A stretch of DNA of 64,000 nt. Origin: Flavobacterium cerinum (GTDB lineage Bacteria; Bacteroidota; Bacteroidia; Flavobacteriales; Flavobacteriaceae). The stretch is taken from NCBI RefSeq assembly GCF_004028155.1, contig NZ_SBII01000012.1, positions 1 to 64,000 of the forward strand, read 5' to 3'. The translations under genes and the position numbers were made by a program. The stretch's first letter is position 1, and every line of letters starts with the position of its first letter. Below, in pieces: positions 8,178-16,420 of the stretch. The notes below the pieces were generated by a model. The model searched no databases. It had not been told where the DNA came from and worked only from the letters and a program-made list of their open reading frames with translations.

Positions 8178-9110
8178 TTATAGTTCTTTGCGAACTTCTA
8201 TTTCTCTTGAAGGTATGGTTACCGGCAGCAGCCCTGATTTTAAAATTATACGCTGTCCTTCCGGAGAGCTAATGTAAATTGCAAAACCCGTGCCTAGGCC
8301 ATCACCGCCACGATAATTTAACACATACAATTTTCTTGTTAATGGGTATAATCCTGTAGCTATATTACTTTGGGTAGGTTTATAATACTTTTTCTGCCCT
8401 TTGTCAATTTTAACATTATCCACAGCTAAAACGGTAATATTGTCTACATATTTCATCAACGAAACTGGGGGTTGTACCAACCAGTTCACACCAACAATAC
8501 CTATTGCTCCAGGAGTATCATGAACATACTTGATAACTTCCTCATTCGTTTTTAATGAATATACGTTTTGCGAAGGTACTTGTTTAACCCCTGCTAATTT
8601 TAAAAGATACTGTACAGTACTTGAATTTCCATTATCAAAAACAAGTTTTTGTACTTTATCTGATGTATTCCCTTTAAGCACTTTTAAAACGTCTTCAAGA
8701 TTAACAACAGTATCTTTAGCTGTTTTGTTTGTAATAAATGCAATAGCATCTGTTGCAAACGGTGTAACTTCAGGCTTAATTCCTAATTTCTCAAAATGAG
8801 ATTCTTCCTGAGCTGTTAACAACCTTGGCAAAACCACTACAGAAGCAGAGTCCTGCAATAATGCATTTATAATTTCATTTTCAGTCATGTTAACCTGAGT
8901 AACGTGTGACCTACTGTAAACACTATGAAATACAGCCAGTACATCTTCCACAATCGGTTGCACGGTATTGTCTACCAGCACCTTCGTTTTCCCTGCAATT
9001 AGTGTTTCGTTAACCGCTTTCCCATCCGGAGTAGTTTTATCTCCTTTACAGGAAAAAAACATTCCTATAACAAAGATACAAAGCAGGATGGTCCTTTTGA
9101 AATAATTCAT
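8178..9110 (-). CDS. PstS-like substrate-binding lipoprotein in the TonB operon
   Basis: This 310-residue protein has a lipoprotein signal (FVIGMFFSC, Cys near residue 21) followed by a phosphate-binding-protein (PstS/PBP) type fold: FATDAIAFITNK, VQYLLKLAG, VKYVHDTPGAIGIVGVNW, and LNYRGGDGLGTGFAIYISSPEGQRII. Classical PstS partners (PstCAB) are absent, so it is unlikely to feed an ABC importer encoded here. Position inside the exbB/exbD/tonB operon (3 bases after the TonB-domain gene) suggests an envelope-sensing or structural role. That role is inference. Confidence 0.8.
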   Translation of the reverse strand: MNYFKRTILLCIFVIGMFFSCKGDKTTPDGKAVNETLIAGKTKVLVDNTVQPIVEDVLAVFHSVYSRSHVTQVNMTENEIINALLQDSASVVVLPRLLTAQEESHFEKLGIKPEVTPFATDAIAFITNKTAKDTVVNLEDVLKVLKGNTSDKVQKLVFDNGNSSTVQYLLKLAGVKQVPSQNVYSLKTNEEVIKYVHDTPGAIGIVGVNWLVQPPVSLMKYVDNITVLAVDNVKIDKGQKKYYKPTQSNIATGLYPLTRKLYVLNYRGGDGLGTGFAIYISSPEGQRIILKSGLLPVTIPSREIEVRKEL

Positions 9111-9113
9111 ATA

Positions 9114-9524
9114 TTATGCTTTAATATTTATGGTAATTGAAAAGGTATATAATGACCTTACGGCTTTATTTTTCTTTATTCCGGAAGACCATTTTTTCTC
9201 AACTTTGCTCAAAACTCTTATAGCTTCTTTTCCCATTTGAAAACCAGGGTCTTTAAGAATTTCAAAATTACTCATAGATCCATCAATTTCAATAATAAAC
9301 GACACTGGTATTACGAAGTTGCCACCACCTTCTATTTCGGGAATCCTAAAATTGGTATTTACACATTTATAGAAAGCAGCAATACCTCCCGGGAATTCAG
9401 GTTTTGTGTCGAGTTTAGATTCTTTATAAACTTTACCATCGTACTTTTCAGGTGGTGTCGATACTTCCTGAGCATTTGTCAATAACGGAAATAAAGCAAC
9501 TAATACAAATAGTATCTTTTTCAT
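9114..9524 (-). CDS. Free-standing secreted TonB C-terminal-domain protein
   Basis: The protein has about 136 residues: a cleavable signal peptide (MKKILFVLVALFPLLTNAQE) and then a TonB C-terminal domain. It matches the domain of the TonB encoded 500 bases upstream, for example PEFPGGIAAFYK, NFRIPE, FEILKDPGFQMGKEAIRVL and KKWSSGIKKNKAV. It lacks the membrane anchor, the Pro-rich arm and the cytosolic segment of a true TonB. The start was moved to the ATG at 9524 because that creates the signal peptide and removes an overlap with the preceding gene. It may compete with or assist TonB in the periplasm (inference). Confidence 0.85.
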   Translation of the reverse strand: MKKILFVLVALFPLLTNAQEVSTPPEKYDGKVYKESKLDTKPEFPGGIAAFYKCVNTNFRIPEIEGGGNFVIPVSFIIEIDGSMSNFEILKDPGFQMGKEAIRVLSKVEKKWSSGIKKNKAVRSLYTFSITINIKA

Positions 9525-9532
9525 AGCGATAT

Positions 9533-9760
9533 TTATCTGTTTTGCCACAGCCTTATAAACCTAAAAAAAGAATAGGCAATAAGTAATGTTCCCATGGCTA
9601 ATCTTCCATTATAACTAAGCGTCAATGGTATCTGATCCCAGAATATTATCGTTAATCCTAATATAAAATACATTAGGAAAAACACTATACCTAAAACAAA
9701 CAGAAATCGCTGTATAGGCGATTTCTGTATTGGTTCTTGAGATTGTTTTCTTGAAAGCAT
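9533..9760 (-). CDS. Small two-helix membrane protein of the TonB operon
   Basis: This 75-residue protein starts MLSRKQSQEP, with hydrophobic helices at about residues 19-41 and 51-67 and a basic end. It has no known motif. It lies 11 bases after tonB and 8 bases before the secreted TonB-domain gene, so it is firmly inside the operon. It may be an accessory subunit of the ExbBD-TonB complex, which would need testing. Confidence 0.7.
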   Translation of the reverse strand: MLSRKQSQEPIQKSPIQRFLFVLGIVFFLMYFILGLTIIFWDQIPLTLSYNGRLAMGTLLIAYSFFRFIRLWQNR

Positions 9761-9771
9761 CTCTTTATGTA

Positions 9772-10599
9772 CTAAGACTTAATGTTGATAGTAATAGGAA
9801 GTGTGTAAGAAGCTCTTACAGGTTTACCGTTTTGAATACCCGGAGACCATTTTGTTTTAAGCGATTTTAATACACGCTCTGCTTCTTTTCCTAATCCGTA
9901 ACCCGGATCTCTTAAAATCTTAATTGCTGTAAGACTTCCATCTCTTTCTACAACGAAAGATACGTGGATCTTAGCGGTAAGATTCTGATCTAATTCCGGA
10001 ATTCTAAAGCTGTTATTAACATACTTGTAGAAAGCTGCGATACCACCAGGGAACTCAGGCTGAACCTGAAGACCTGCAGAAGTATATACAGTATTATCCG
10101 GAGCTTCTACTCCTTTATCAAGATCTCCTGACGGTTTACCAATATTGATATCACCAGTAGGACTTGCTTCTGCATTTCTTGAACTTGGATCAGCTTCTTT
10201 AAACTGCTCTTGTTTCGGTGGATCATCCGGCACTTCTTCTTTCTTAGCTGCTTCAAGCGGCTTAAGCTTTACTTCCTCAACAATAGACTTAGGCGCCTGT
10301 TGCTGCTCTACCACCGGTGGTGGTGGTGGAAGCGGCTCCTCGTCTGGCGGTGGCGGAAGATCGATCACTTCAATGATCTTATCTACATTTTCTTCTTTTT
10401 CTTTTGATGCAATACCTTCTACCATTTCGTAGATTTTAGGTGATGCTACAAGAAAAACGAATAACGCTGCGCCAATGATAAGTGCCTTTATAGTAGTCTT
10501 AGGATTTTCAGAACGAAGCTGGTAAGCTCCATAGTTCTTGTTACGGCCTTCAAAGACCATATCAATCCATTCTCTATTAAATATATTCAGTTTTGACAT
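9772..10599 (-). CDS. tonB: Energy transducer TonB
   Basis: This 275-residue protein carries proton-motive energy from ExbB/ExbD to outer-membrane TonB-dependent transporters. It has the Bacteroidota N terminus (EWIDMVFEGRNKNYGAYQLR), one membrane helix at about residues 37-53, a Pro/Glu/Lys-rich periplasmic arm (about 76-135, including PPPPDEEPLPPPPP), and a C-terminal TonB domain (about 185-275) with PEFPGGIAAFYKYVNN and ILRDPGYGLGKEAERVLKSL. It is the fourth gene of the exbB operon. Confidence 0.93.
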   Translation of the reverse strand: MSKLNIFNREWIDMVFEGRNKNYGAYQLRSENPKTTIKALIIGAALFVFLVASPKIYEMVEGIASKEKEENVDKIIEVIDLPPPPDEEPLPPPPPVVEQQQAPKSIVEEVKLKPLEAAKKEEVPDDPPKQEQFKEADPSSRNAEASPTGDINIGKPSGDLDKGVEAPDNTVYTSAGLQVQPEFPGGIAAFYKYVNNSFRIPELDQNLTAKIHVSFVVERDGSLTAIKILRDPGYGLGKEAERVLKSLKTKWSPGIQNGKPVRASYTLPITINIKS

Positions 10600-10629
10600 A
10601 ATTATAGTTTTTATATTAAATAAGATGGA

Positions 10630-11187
10630 TTAGTATAATCCAGTCTTAGTTAACAAGTCAATTTCTCCAGGCGTAATATCACCAATAGCATACAGCTGCG
10701 GATGTGTAATTGCCATTTCGTCTAATATATCCACAAGGTTACGGTAGTTAGCCTTATCACTTGCTTTAATATTTACAATAAGCCCTTCACCATCTTTAAA
10801 GCCATCTCTTTTAGCGATAGCCTTACCATACTCAATTTGTTTAAGCAGGTCTTTTCTTATGCCATTTTTACCATATACCGCTTCTGTAGGCGGTATTATT
10901 GGCGTCTCAAACTTACCCATATACCAAAGGATCTTATTATCCTTACCGATAAGAATGGTCATCATTCGCTCTTCAGGGATTTTTGTCGTAGGAGTATCGT
11001 CCTTTGCTTTATCCGGCATTGCAAGCGGCATCGACTGCGGCTTTGACAACGTAGTGGTAAGCATGAAGAAAGTAATCAAAAGGAATGCCAAATCTACCAT
11101 CGCTGTTAAATCTACTCCCGGGTTCGATTTCTTACTTCTTACCTTGCCGCCGCCTTTTTTGCCCTCGCCGGTATTTAATTCTGCCAT
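10630..11187 (-). CDS. exbD: ExbD-family biopolymer transport protein (second copy)
   Basis: This 185-residue protein has a basic N-terminal tail rich in G and K. One membrane helix follows the signature VDLTAMVDLAFLLITFFMLTT, with the proton-pathway Asp at D32 and another at D26. The periplasmic domain ends ITHPQLYAIGDITPGEIDLL. Two ExbD paralogs in tandem are usual in Flavobacteria and may form a mixed stator dimer. It lies 19 bases after the first exbD. Confidence 0.92.
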   Translation of the reverse strand: MAELNTGEGKKGGGKVRSKKSNPGVDLTAMVDLAFLLITFFMLTTTLSKPQSMPLAMPDKAKDDTPTTKIPEERMMTILIGKDNKILWYMGKFETPIIPPTEAVYGKNGIRKDLLKQIEYGKAIAKRDGFKDGEGLIVNIKASDKANYRNLVDILDEMAITHPQLYAIGDITPGEIDLLTKTGLY

Positions 11188-11206
11188 TTTATATTATTTT
11201 ATAAAA

Positions 11207-11857
11207 TTAAAAATTTTTGTCTCTTAAACCGGTCACAAGGAAGAACCTGTTTTTCTTTTGCTCCTGAAGAATATCAATTATTCTTTTGATAGTAGTATAA
11301 TCTTCTTTAGCATCACCTTTTATAGCGATATCAAGATCTTTGTATACTACATCTTTTTCTCCATTAGCAATTTTCTCGTCAAGTACTTCTTTTTCAGCTT
11401 CCCTTGCAAATTTAACCCAATTGGTTAATTCATTGTTTATAGAGTCATAAGGTATACCTTTTTGAACACCTTCTTTATTTCTTTCTTCAGCATTAAGTTT
11501 CAACAAGCCTTTAAGCTGGTTCAACGGAACACCGAAACCTTCCATAGTAGAAAACGTTTTATATTCGTCTTCAGTGAAAGCTACTTTGTACTGTGCAGAA
11601 ATACGCTCAAGCGTTTTCTTTCTCACATCTGCGCCCGGTATAGTAAAGAACACTTCTTTATCTCCAACAGTGATTGTAGCAACACCTTCTTCAGGCAGCT
11701 TTTCAAGTACTGTAGAAGCAGGTGCATCTACCGGTTTAGGCTCAGGCTGTTTTGCAGTAGCAGTCATAATAAAGAATGAAAGCAAAAGGAATGCCACGTC
11801 GCACATTGCGGTCATGTCTATCCTGGTGCTCTTCTTTGATATTTTAACTTTAGCCAT
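11207..11857 (-). CDS. exbD: ExbD-family biopolymer transport protein (first copy)
   Basis: This 216-residue protein has the ExbD signature RIDMTAMCDVAFLLLSFFIMT (D14 and D20) at the single membrane helix and a periplasmic domain with LDIAIKGDAKEDYTTIKRIIDIL. It differs from the second copy by a longer middle part (about residues 75-160) predicted to be helical. It is separated from exbB by 91 bases that hold a strong hairpin. Confidence 0.92.
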   Translation of the reverse strand: MAKVKISKKSTRIDMTAMCDVAFLLLSFFIMTATAKQPEPKPVDAPASTVLEKLPEEGVATITVGDKEVFFTIPGADVRKKTLERISAQYKVAFTEDEYKTFSTMEGFGVPLNQLKGLLKLNAEERNKEGVQKGIPYDSINNELTNWVKFAREAEKEVLDEKIANGEKDVVYKDLDIAIKGDAKEDYTTIKRIIDILQEQKKNRFFLVTGLRDKNF

Positions 11858-11885
11858 TATTGATTTTTATTAGCTTATGATAACC

Positions 11886-11915
11886 TGAAAGTGTATTTTG
11901 AGAAATACACTTTCA
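11886..11915 (-). promoter_or_regulatory. Perfect 13-bp hairpin between exbB and exbD
   Basis: TGAAAGTGTATTT (11886-11898) is the exact inverse of AAATACACTTTCA (11903-11915), with a 4-base loop. No T-run follows on the minus strand, so it is not a classical terminator. It may protect the 3' end of an exbB message or limit read-through, and so set the ExbB:ExbD ratio. Confidence 0.6.
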
Positions 11916-11948
11916 AACTTCATATATTATTATACTTCTATCTACTGA

Positions 11949-12809
11949 TTATGCATTGTTGGCACGAGACCTGAAACGTCTGTACGTTTGTACAATCGTG
12001 AAACCAGCCTCATCAATAGAGTAAGTAAGCTTGTCAATTTTAGACGTAAATAAGTTATAAGCGATAATTGCAACTGTAGAAGTTCCAATACCTGTAGCAG
12101 TGTTGATAAGTGCTTCAGAGATACCATTTGCAAGCTGAGCAGAGTCAGGAGTAGTTCCAGCTCCAAGAGCAGAGAACGCCTTGATCATACCTGTTACCGT
12201 ACCTAGAAGACCCATAAGTGTACCAACAGATACAAGTGTAGATATAACAACAAGGTTTTTCTCAAGCATTGGCATTTCTAATGAAGTAGCCTGCTCAATT
12301 TCCTGCTGGATAGCAGCTTCAGCTCTTTCACTGTCAAAACCTTCTCTTTTAACCTCTTCATATTTTAATAAACCAGCTCTAACAACGTTAGCTACAGTAC
12401 CTTGCTGTTTATCGCACTCTACTATTGCTTCGTTGATGTTACCAGTACTGATTTGTCCTTGTACTTTTCTTAAGAAAGACTCTACGTCTCCTTTACCTGA
12501 TGCTTTGCTGATAACAAAGAAACGCTCAAATGAGAATACGATAGACATAAGTAAAAGTCCCATTAACACAGGTACCACATACCCTCCTTTATAAACCATT
12601 CCAAGATAGTTTCCTACTACTGGGTGCCCGGCTTCGGCCCCTTTCTCAATCATTTCCTTTGCATTTTGAAAATTGGAAGAAGCTCCCATGATGAACTTCC
12701 ATACAAGGAATCCTACGATTAAACATGCTACGATAGCTAATCCTGCGAATACGTTAGACCCTTTAGAATCACCTTTTTTTTCAACATTCTGAATAGATGC
12801 GTTTGCCAT
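11949..12809 (-). CDS. exbB: MotA/TolQ/ExbB proton-channel family protein
   Basis: This 286-residue protein is the pentameric channel partner of ExbD and TonB in the inner membrane. It has a helix at about residues 20-40, a second at about 75-92 (VVPVLMGLLLMSIVFSFERFF), a cytosolic middle, and two C-terminal helices. The latter carry the family stretch VSVGTLMGLLGTVTGMIKAF and LINTATGIGTSTVAIIAYNLF. It is the first gene of the operon, with a TAnnTTTG promoter 75 bases upstream. Confidence 0.93.
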   Translation of the reverse strand: MANASIQNVEKKGDSKGSNVFAGLAIVACLIVGFLVWKFIMGASSNFQNAKEMIEKGAEAGHPVVGNYLGMVYKGGYVVPVLMGLLLMSIVFSFERFFVISKASGKGDVESFLRKVQGQISTGNINEAIVECDKQQGTVANVVRAGLLKYEEVKREGFDSERAEAAIQQEIEQATSLEMPMLEKNLVVISTLVSVGTLMGLLGTVTGMIKAFSALGAGTTPDSAQLANGISEALINTATGIGTSTVAIIAYNLFTSKIDKLTYSIDEAGFTIVQTYRRFRSRANNA

Positions 12810-13233
12810 TTTTTTTAAAAATTAAGTTTCTGATTTTTTAATAATAGTTTCTTATTGTTAAAATTTCTTTTGTATAAGAGTCGCAAATTTATACCATTAA
12901 GGCATAAAAAAAAATAAAATGATTTCTTTTATCAATTCTTAACATTAATTTATTGCAATCATAAACTACAGGAAATCCCTCATTTAAAGATTTTGCTTAT
13001 ACAATATCCATTTTTTTAAACTCAAAACTATAATTTTTTGTAAATTATTTGATTTTAATATAGATTACGTATAAATAACATAAAACAGCAACATTTATTG
13101 TGCAGGCATTCCAAATTATTTTATGTTGTGGTTTTTAGCCTTATTTTTTTAATAAACATTAATAAACCGCAACCAGTTGCAGTAATTTCGTACAGAGAAA
13201 ACGTTTATATGTTCAAAAAATCATTTTAACGCT
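12810..13233. other. AT-rich divergent promoter region (424 bases)
   Basis: No gene is seen between the divergent exbB and DMT-family genes. It holds the exbB -7 box at 12884-12891. TAATTTCG near 13181 is a weak candidate -7 box for the rightward gene. The rest is A/T-rich without clear repeats. Confidence 0.6.
12884..12891 (-). promoter_or_regulatory. -7 promoter element of the exbB operon
   Basis: TAAATTTG on the minus strand fits TAnnTTTG. It predicts a start near 12877 and a leader of about 68 bases. Confidence 0.45.
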
Positions 13234-13602
13234 ATGAAAGCAATAACGACCATAGGACTTCTTGTATTGTCAAATATATTTATGACGCTTGCGTGGTACG
13301 GCCATTTAAAGTTTAAAGACTTAAAATGGTTTGAAAACCTGGGATTAATATCCATTATACTCATCAGCTGGGGATTAGCTCTATTTGAATACTTTTTTCA
13401 GGTTCCGGCAAATAAAATAGGGTTTAAAGAAAATGGAGGACCTTTTACACTAATGCAGTTAAAAGTAATACAGGAAGTTATTACACTTATTGTATTTACC
13501 ATTTTCTCGCTTCTGTTCTTTAAGAACGAAACGTTTAAATGGAACCATGCTGTTGGGTTCTCATTTTTAGTACTTGCTGTTTATTTTATCTTTAAGAAAT
13601 AA
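13234..13602 (+). CDS. DMT-family (DUF486) membrane protein
   Basis: This 122-residue protein has four predicted helices, the size of the DUF486/DMT family of small-multidrug-resistance-like proteins. Characteristic parts are LSNIFMTLAWYGHLKF, LIISWGLALFEYFFQVPANKIG and FTLMQLKVIQEVITLIVF. Transport activity has not been shown for this family as far as I know. It is monocistronic and convergent with the kmo gene, with no strong terminator between them. Confidence 0.85.
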   Translation: MKAITTIGLLVLSNIFMTLAWYGHLKFKDLKWFENLGLISIILISWGLALFEYFFQVPANKIGFKENGGPFTLMQLKVIQEVITLIVFTIFSLLFFKNETFKWNHAVGFSFLVLAVYFIFKK

Positions 13603-13624
13603 ACAGCAAGCATTATATATATTA

Positions 13625-14971
13625 TTAAGGTGTATCGAGCAGCTCCAGTATTTTATTATCTACTTCGGCGCTATCCCATTTTTTATCGATGTCATGCATA
13701 AGCATTACCTCGTCCATGATAGCTTTTTGACGGTCGCCAATAGCCAGCGCTTCAGAATAAGGCCTATAACTAAAGGTTACTCTACTATATAAAGGAAGCC
13801 ATTTTTCAGGATACTTTTCAGAGAAGCGCTTTTCGATCTTCTTTTGCAGTAAAAATTTGGCATCGGCTGTTTTAGACCTCATTTCCATAAAATTGCGATA
13901 CGACAGCTCTGCTATGGCATCGGCATTTGGCTTACGGCTTTTTTCATATTCTTTAAATATGGTTTTCCAGTCGTCGCCATACTCACCCATTAATTGGTTA
14001 AGTATTGTTATATCTTCAAAGCCTGCGTTCATACCATGACCATAAAAAGGTACAATAGCATGGCTGGCATCTCCTATTAGTGCAACTTTATCTTCATACG
14101 TCCATGGGTAACATTTCATGGTAACCAGTGTACTGGTAGGATTTTTAAAGAAATCTTCAACCAACATAGGTATTACATCGACTGTAGAAGGAAAATATTC
14201 AGCAAAAAATGCTTTAAGAGTATCTTTATCTTTTAATGACTCGAAAGAGTTCTCTCCTTCAAACGGCATAAATAAGGTACAGGTAAAACTACCATCAAGA
14301 TTAGGCAGTGCTATAAGCATGAAATCCTGACGCGGCCATATATGAAGGGAGTTTTTATCCAGCTTATGAGTTCCATCCGGATTTGCCGGAATATTTAACT
14401 CCTTATATCCTGTATTCAAGAACTCCTGAGAATAATTAAACATGTTTTGGCGCTGCATTCTGTGGCGTATTCTTGAAAAAGCACCATCTGCCCCAAAAAC
14501 CATATCATAACCTCTATCATCCCATGCGCCCTGTTCTGTTTCTCCTGTGTGCAGTGTCGCATCAGCAAGTGTTACATCCCAAACCTTGGTTTCAAAAAAG
14601 AACTCCACACCTTCGGCTTCAGCCAAAGAAACCATTTTGCGGTTAAGCAGTCCTCTTGATATCGAATAGATACTCTCCCCTTCATTGCCATAAGGCTGAT
14701 AGTTGAGCGGCTGCCCAACAAGGTGGATTGCCCTTTTATCCATCGGTATCGCCATTTCGCGAATTTCTTCTGACAGGCCCATATCATCCAGAGCACGCCA
14801 ACCACGATGTGACATGGCGAGATTTATTGATCTTCCGGAAAATTGAATGGTTCTGATGTCAGGACTACGATCATATACATGAACCGAGTGCCCTGCTCTT
14901 TTGAGGTATATCGCGAGTAGTGATCCGACTAGACCGGAACCAACAACTGCAATTTTTAAGGGAGTTTGCAT
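13625..14971 (-). CDS. kmo: Kynurenine 3-monooxygenase
   Basis: This 448-residue FAD-dependent aromatic hydroxylase converts L-kynurenine to 3-hydroxykynurenine. Motifs are the FAD-binding VVGSGLVGSLLAIYLKRAGH at the N terminus, the DG motif GADGAFSRIRHRM, and the second FAD site GDASHAIVPFYGHGMNAGFED. The long match to the eukaryote-like KMO group (FSGRSINLAMSHRGWRAL) favours kmo over other hydroxylases. No other kynurenine-pathway gene is adjacent, so the pathway must be completed elsewhere. A TATTTTTG promoter box lies 23 bases upstream. Confidence 0.9.
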   Translation of the reverse strand: MQTPLKIAVVGSGLVGSLLAIYLKRAGHSVHVYDRSPDIRTIQFSGRSINLAMSHRGWRALDDMGLSEEIREMAIPMDKRAIHLVGQPLNYQPYGNEGESIYSISRGLLNRKMVSLAEAEGVEFFFETKVWDVTLADATLHTGETEQGAWDDRGYDMVFGADGAFSRIRHRMQRQNMFNYSQEFLNTGYKELNIPANPDGTHKLDKNSLHIWPRQDFMLIALPNLDGSFTCTLFMPFEGENSFESLKDKDTLKAFFAEYFPSTVDVIPMLVEDFFKNPTSTLVTMKCYPWTYEDKVALIGDASHAIVPFYGHGMNAGFEDITILNQLMGEYGDDWKTIFKEYEKSRKPNADAIAELSYRNFMEMRSKTADAKFLLQKKIEKRFSEKYPEKWLPLYSRVTFSYRPYSEALAIGDRQKAIMDEVMLMHDIDKKWDSAEVDNKILELLDTP

Positions 14972-14993
14972 GAAAATTGTTCTATAAACAGTA

Positions 14994-15001
14994 CAAAAAT
15001 A
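14994..15001 (-). promoter_or_regulatory. -7 promoter element of kmo
   Basis: TATTTTTG on the minus strand fits TAnnTTTG and lies 22 bases upstream of the ATG. Confidence 0.4.
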
Positions 15002-15154
15002 CTTAATTAATATACAGCTAGCCCTGATTTTAGCTATTTATTTAACGACCTGTTTTATTAAGAAAATTTTGGGTATTAAAGGATTCTTAATTAATTAACA
15101 CACTTGCTCTTAAAGAAGTAATTTTAACTCACTAACTATTTAAAAATTTACATT

Positions 15155-15313
15155 ATGAGAGATTTAGTCTGGTTAATCGTCGTTATACTACTTATTGGAT
15201 GGCTAGTAGGATATTTTGGTTTTGGTGAATCTGTAGGTGCTTTAATTCATATCCTATTAGTATTAGCAATTATAGGAATCCTATATAGACTTGCTGTAGG
15301 CAGGAGACCCTAG
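15155..15313 (+). CDS. lmo0937-family small membrane protein
   Basis: A 52-residue protein reads MRDLVWLIVVILLIGWLVGY through to LAVGRRP and then TAG. It has two hydrophobic helices joined by FGFGESVGALIH, the form of the lmo0937/DUF5670 small membrane protein family. Its function is unknown. A strong terminator follows 31 bases after the stop, so it is an independent transcript, which supports it being a real gene. Confidence 0.8.
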   Translation: MRDLVWLIVVILLIGWLVGYFGFGESVGALIHILLVLAIIGILYRLAVGRRP

Positions 15314-15344
15314 CTTAAAAGCACTATTGAAACTACCCAAAAAC

Positions 15345-15372
15345 AAAACCCTTAATATTAAGGGTTTTTTTA
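15345..15372 (+). terminator. Intrinsic terminator of the small membrane protein gene
   Basis: AAACCCTTAA pairs with TTAAGGGTTT with a 2-base centre, followed by a long T-run on the plus strand. Confidence 0.85.
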
Positions 15373-15508
15373 TTTAACAGTGCTAATTTTTTCCGTACTT
15401 TGTTTAAAGGTGTATCAGTTTATCGAGGCATCTAGAAGTACCCTTCTGGTGCATTTGTAAAATAAACAACTCCTAAAATTACTGTTGGTTAATTTAGCAC
15501 TTTACATT

Positions 15509-16375
15509 ATGGCTTTTGAATATATAGAAATTGAAAGAGTCGAAAAACTCACAAAAAAAGAATTTATAGAGAATTATTACAAGCCTCAAAAACCTGTAGT
15601 TATTACAAACCAAATTGATGACTGGCCCGCTTTTACTAAATGGAATTTTGATTTTTTAAGGGAAGTTGCCGGAGATAAAACTGTTCCATTATATGACAGC
15701 CGGAAAACAGATTATACGAAAAAGGTAAATGAACCCGATTTCACCATGACAATGTCTGAATACATTGACATCTTAGAAAAAGGCCCTACCGACCTGCGTA
15801 TTTTTCTTTATAACCTAATGAAAGATGTACCTTCAATGAAAAACGACATGAAATGGCCGGACCTGGGACTTCGATTACTCAAAAACTTACCGTTAGTATT
15901 CTTTGGCGGTCAGGAGGCAAAAGTGTTCATGCACTATGACATTGATTTCCCTAATATCTTCCATTTTCATTTTGAAGGAAAAAAGCAATGTGTACTGGTA
16001 GATCCTAAAGAAACAAAGTACATGTATCGTCTTCCCTATTCATGGATATGCAATGAAGACATTAATTTTGATGATCCTGATTTTGAAAAATTCCCTGCCC
16101 TAAAAATGGTTAAACCTTACATTACCAACTTACAGCACGGTGAGATGCTTTATATGCCCGAAGGATGGTGGCATTATATGAAGTACTTAACACCCGGTTT
16201 TTCATTAAGTCTTCGTTCTTTGGCCGGAAGACCTTCAAATTTAATTAAAGGTTTTGCAAACGTAGCCATTATACGCTATTATGATAACTGGATGCGAAAG
16301 CGCAAAGGCCAGGCTTGGTTAGATTATAAGGATGAAGAATCCATCCGAAGAACAAACGCCTTACTTAAAAAATAA
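15509..16375 (+). CDS. Cupin-like JmjC-domain protein (possible Fe(II)/2-oxoglutarate oxygenase)
   Basis: This 288-residue protein resembles the FIH-1/Cupin_8 group. N-terminal KPVVITNQIDDWPAFTKWNF is typical. The metal triad can be read as H-Y-D (in MHYDIDFPN) and the later His in PEGWWHYM. A Lys/Arg-containing strand (SLSLRSLAGR) follows. If active it would hydroxylate a protein or small molecule, and the substrate is unknown. I chose the ATG at 15509 (MAFEYIEIER); an in-frame TTG at 15485 is less likely. It ends in a strong terminator. Confidence 0.85.
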   Translation: MAFEYIEIERVEKLTKKEFIENYYKPQKPVVITNQIDDWPAFTKWNFDFLREVAGDKTVPLYDSRKTDYTKKVNEPDFTMTMSEYIDILEKGPTDLRIFLYNLMKDVPSMKNDMKWPDLGLRLLKNLPLVFFGGQEAKVFMHYDIDFPNIFHFHFEGKKQCVLVDPKETKYMYRLPYSWICNEDINFDDPDFEKFPALKMVKPYITNLQHGEMLYMPEGWWHYMKYLTPGFSLSLRSLAGRPSNLIKGFANVAIIRYYDNWMRKRKGQAWLDYKDEESIRRTNALLKK

Positions 16376-16411
16376 AAAAGAAGCGCATCTTTACGGGTGC
16401 GCTTCTTTTTT
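16374..16411. terminator. Bidirectional intrinsic terminator
   Basis: A 14-bp inverted repeat (AAAAAAGAAGCGCA at 16374-16387 and TGCGCTTCTTTTTT at 16398-16411) lies between the convergent JmjC and lysine-rich genes and overlaps the JmjC stop codon. Confidence 0.9.
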
Positions 16412-16420
16412 ATCAAAAAT

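Noticed and set aside
8178..9110. A phosphate ABC import system based on the PstS-like gene
   Set aside because: No permease or ATPase gene of the Pst type is in the window, and the gene is embedded in the TonB operon.
9525..9548. Upstream extension of the secreted TonB-domain protein (MAKQINIA)
   Set aside because: The extension would hide the signal peptide and overlap the preceding gene; the ATG at 9524 gives both a signal peptide and a clean 8-base gap.
10145..10432. A 95-codon plus-strand frame rich in Ser and Gly
   Set aside because: It is the antisense of the Pro-rich arm of TonB, where CCA/CCG codons read as Gly and Trp or Ser codons.
13574..13792. A 72-codon plus-strand frame at the DMT-kmo junction
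   Set aside because: Its main part is antisense to the kmo C terminus and its start lies inside the DMT-family gene.
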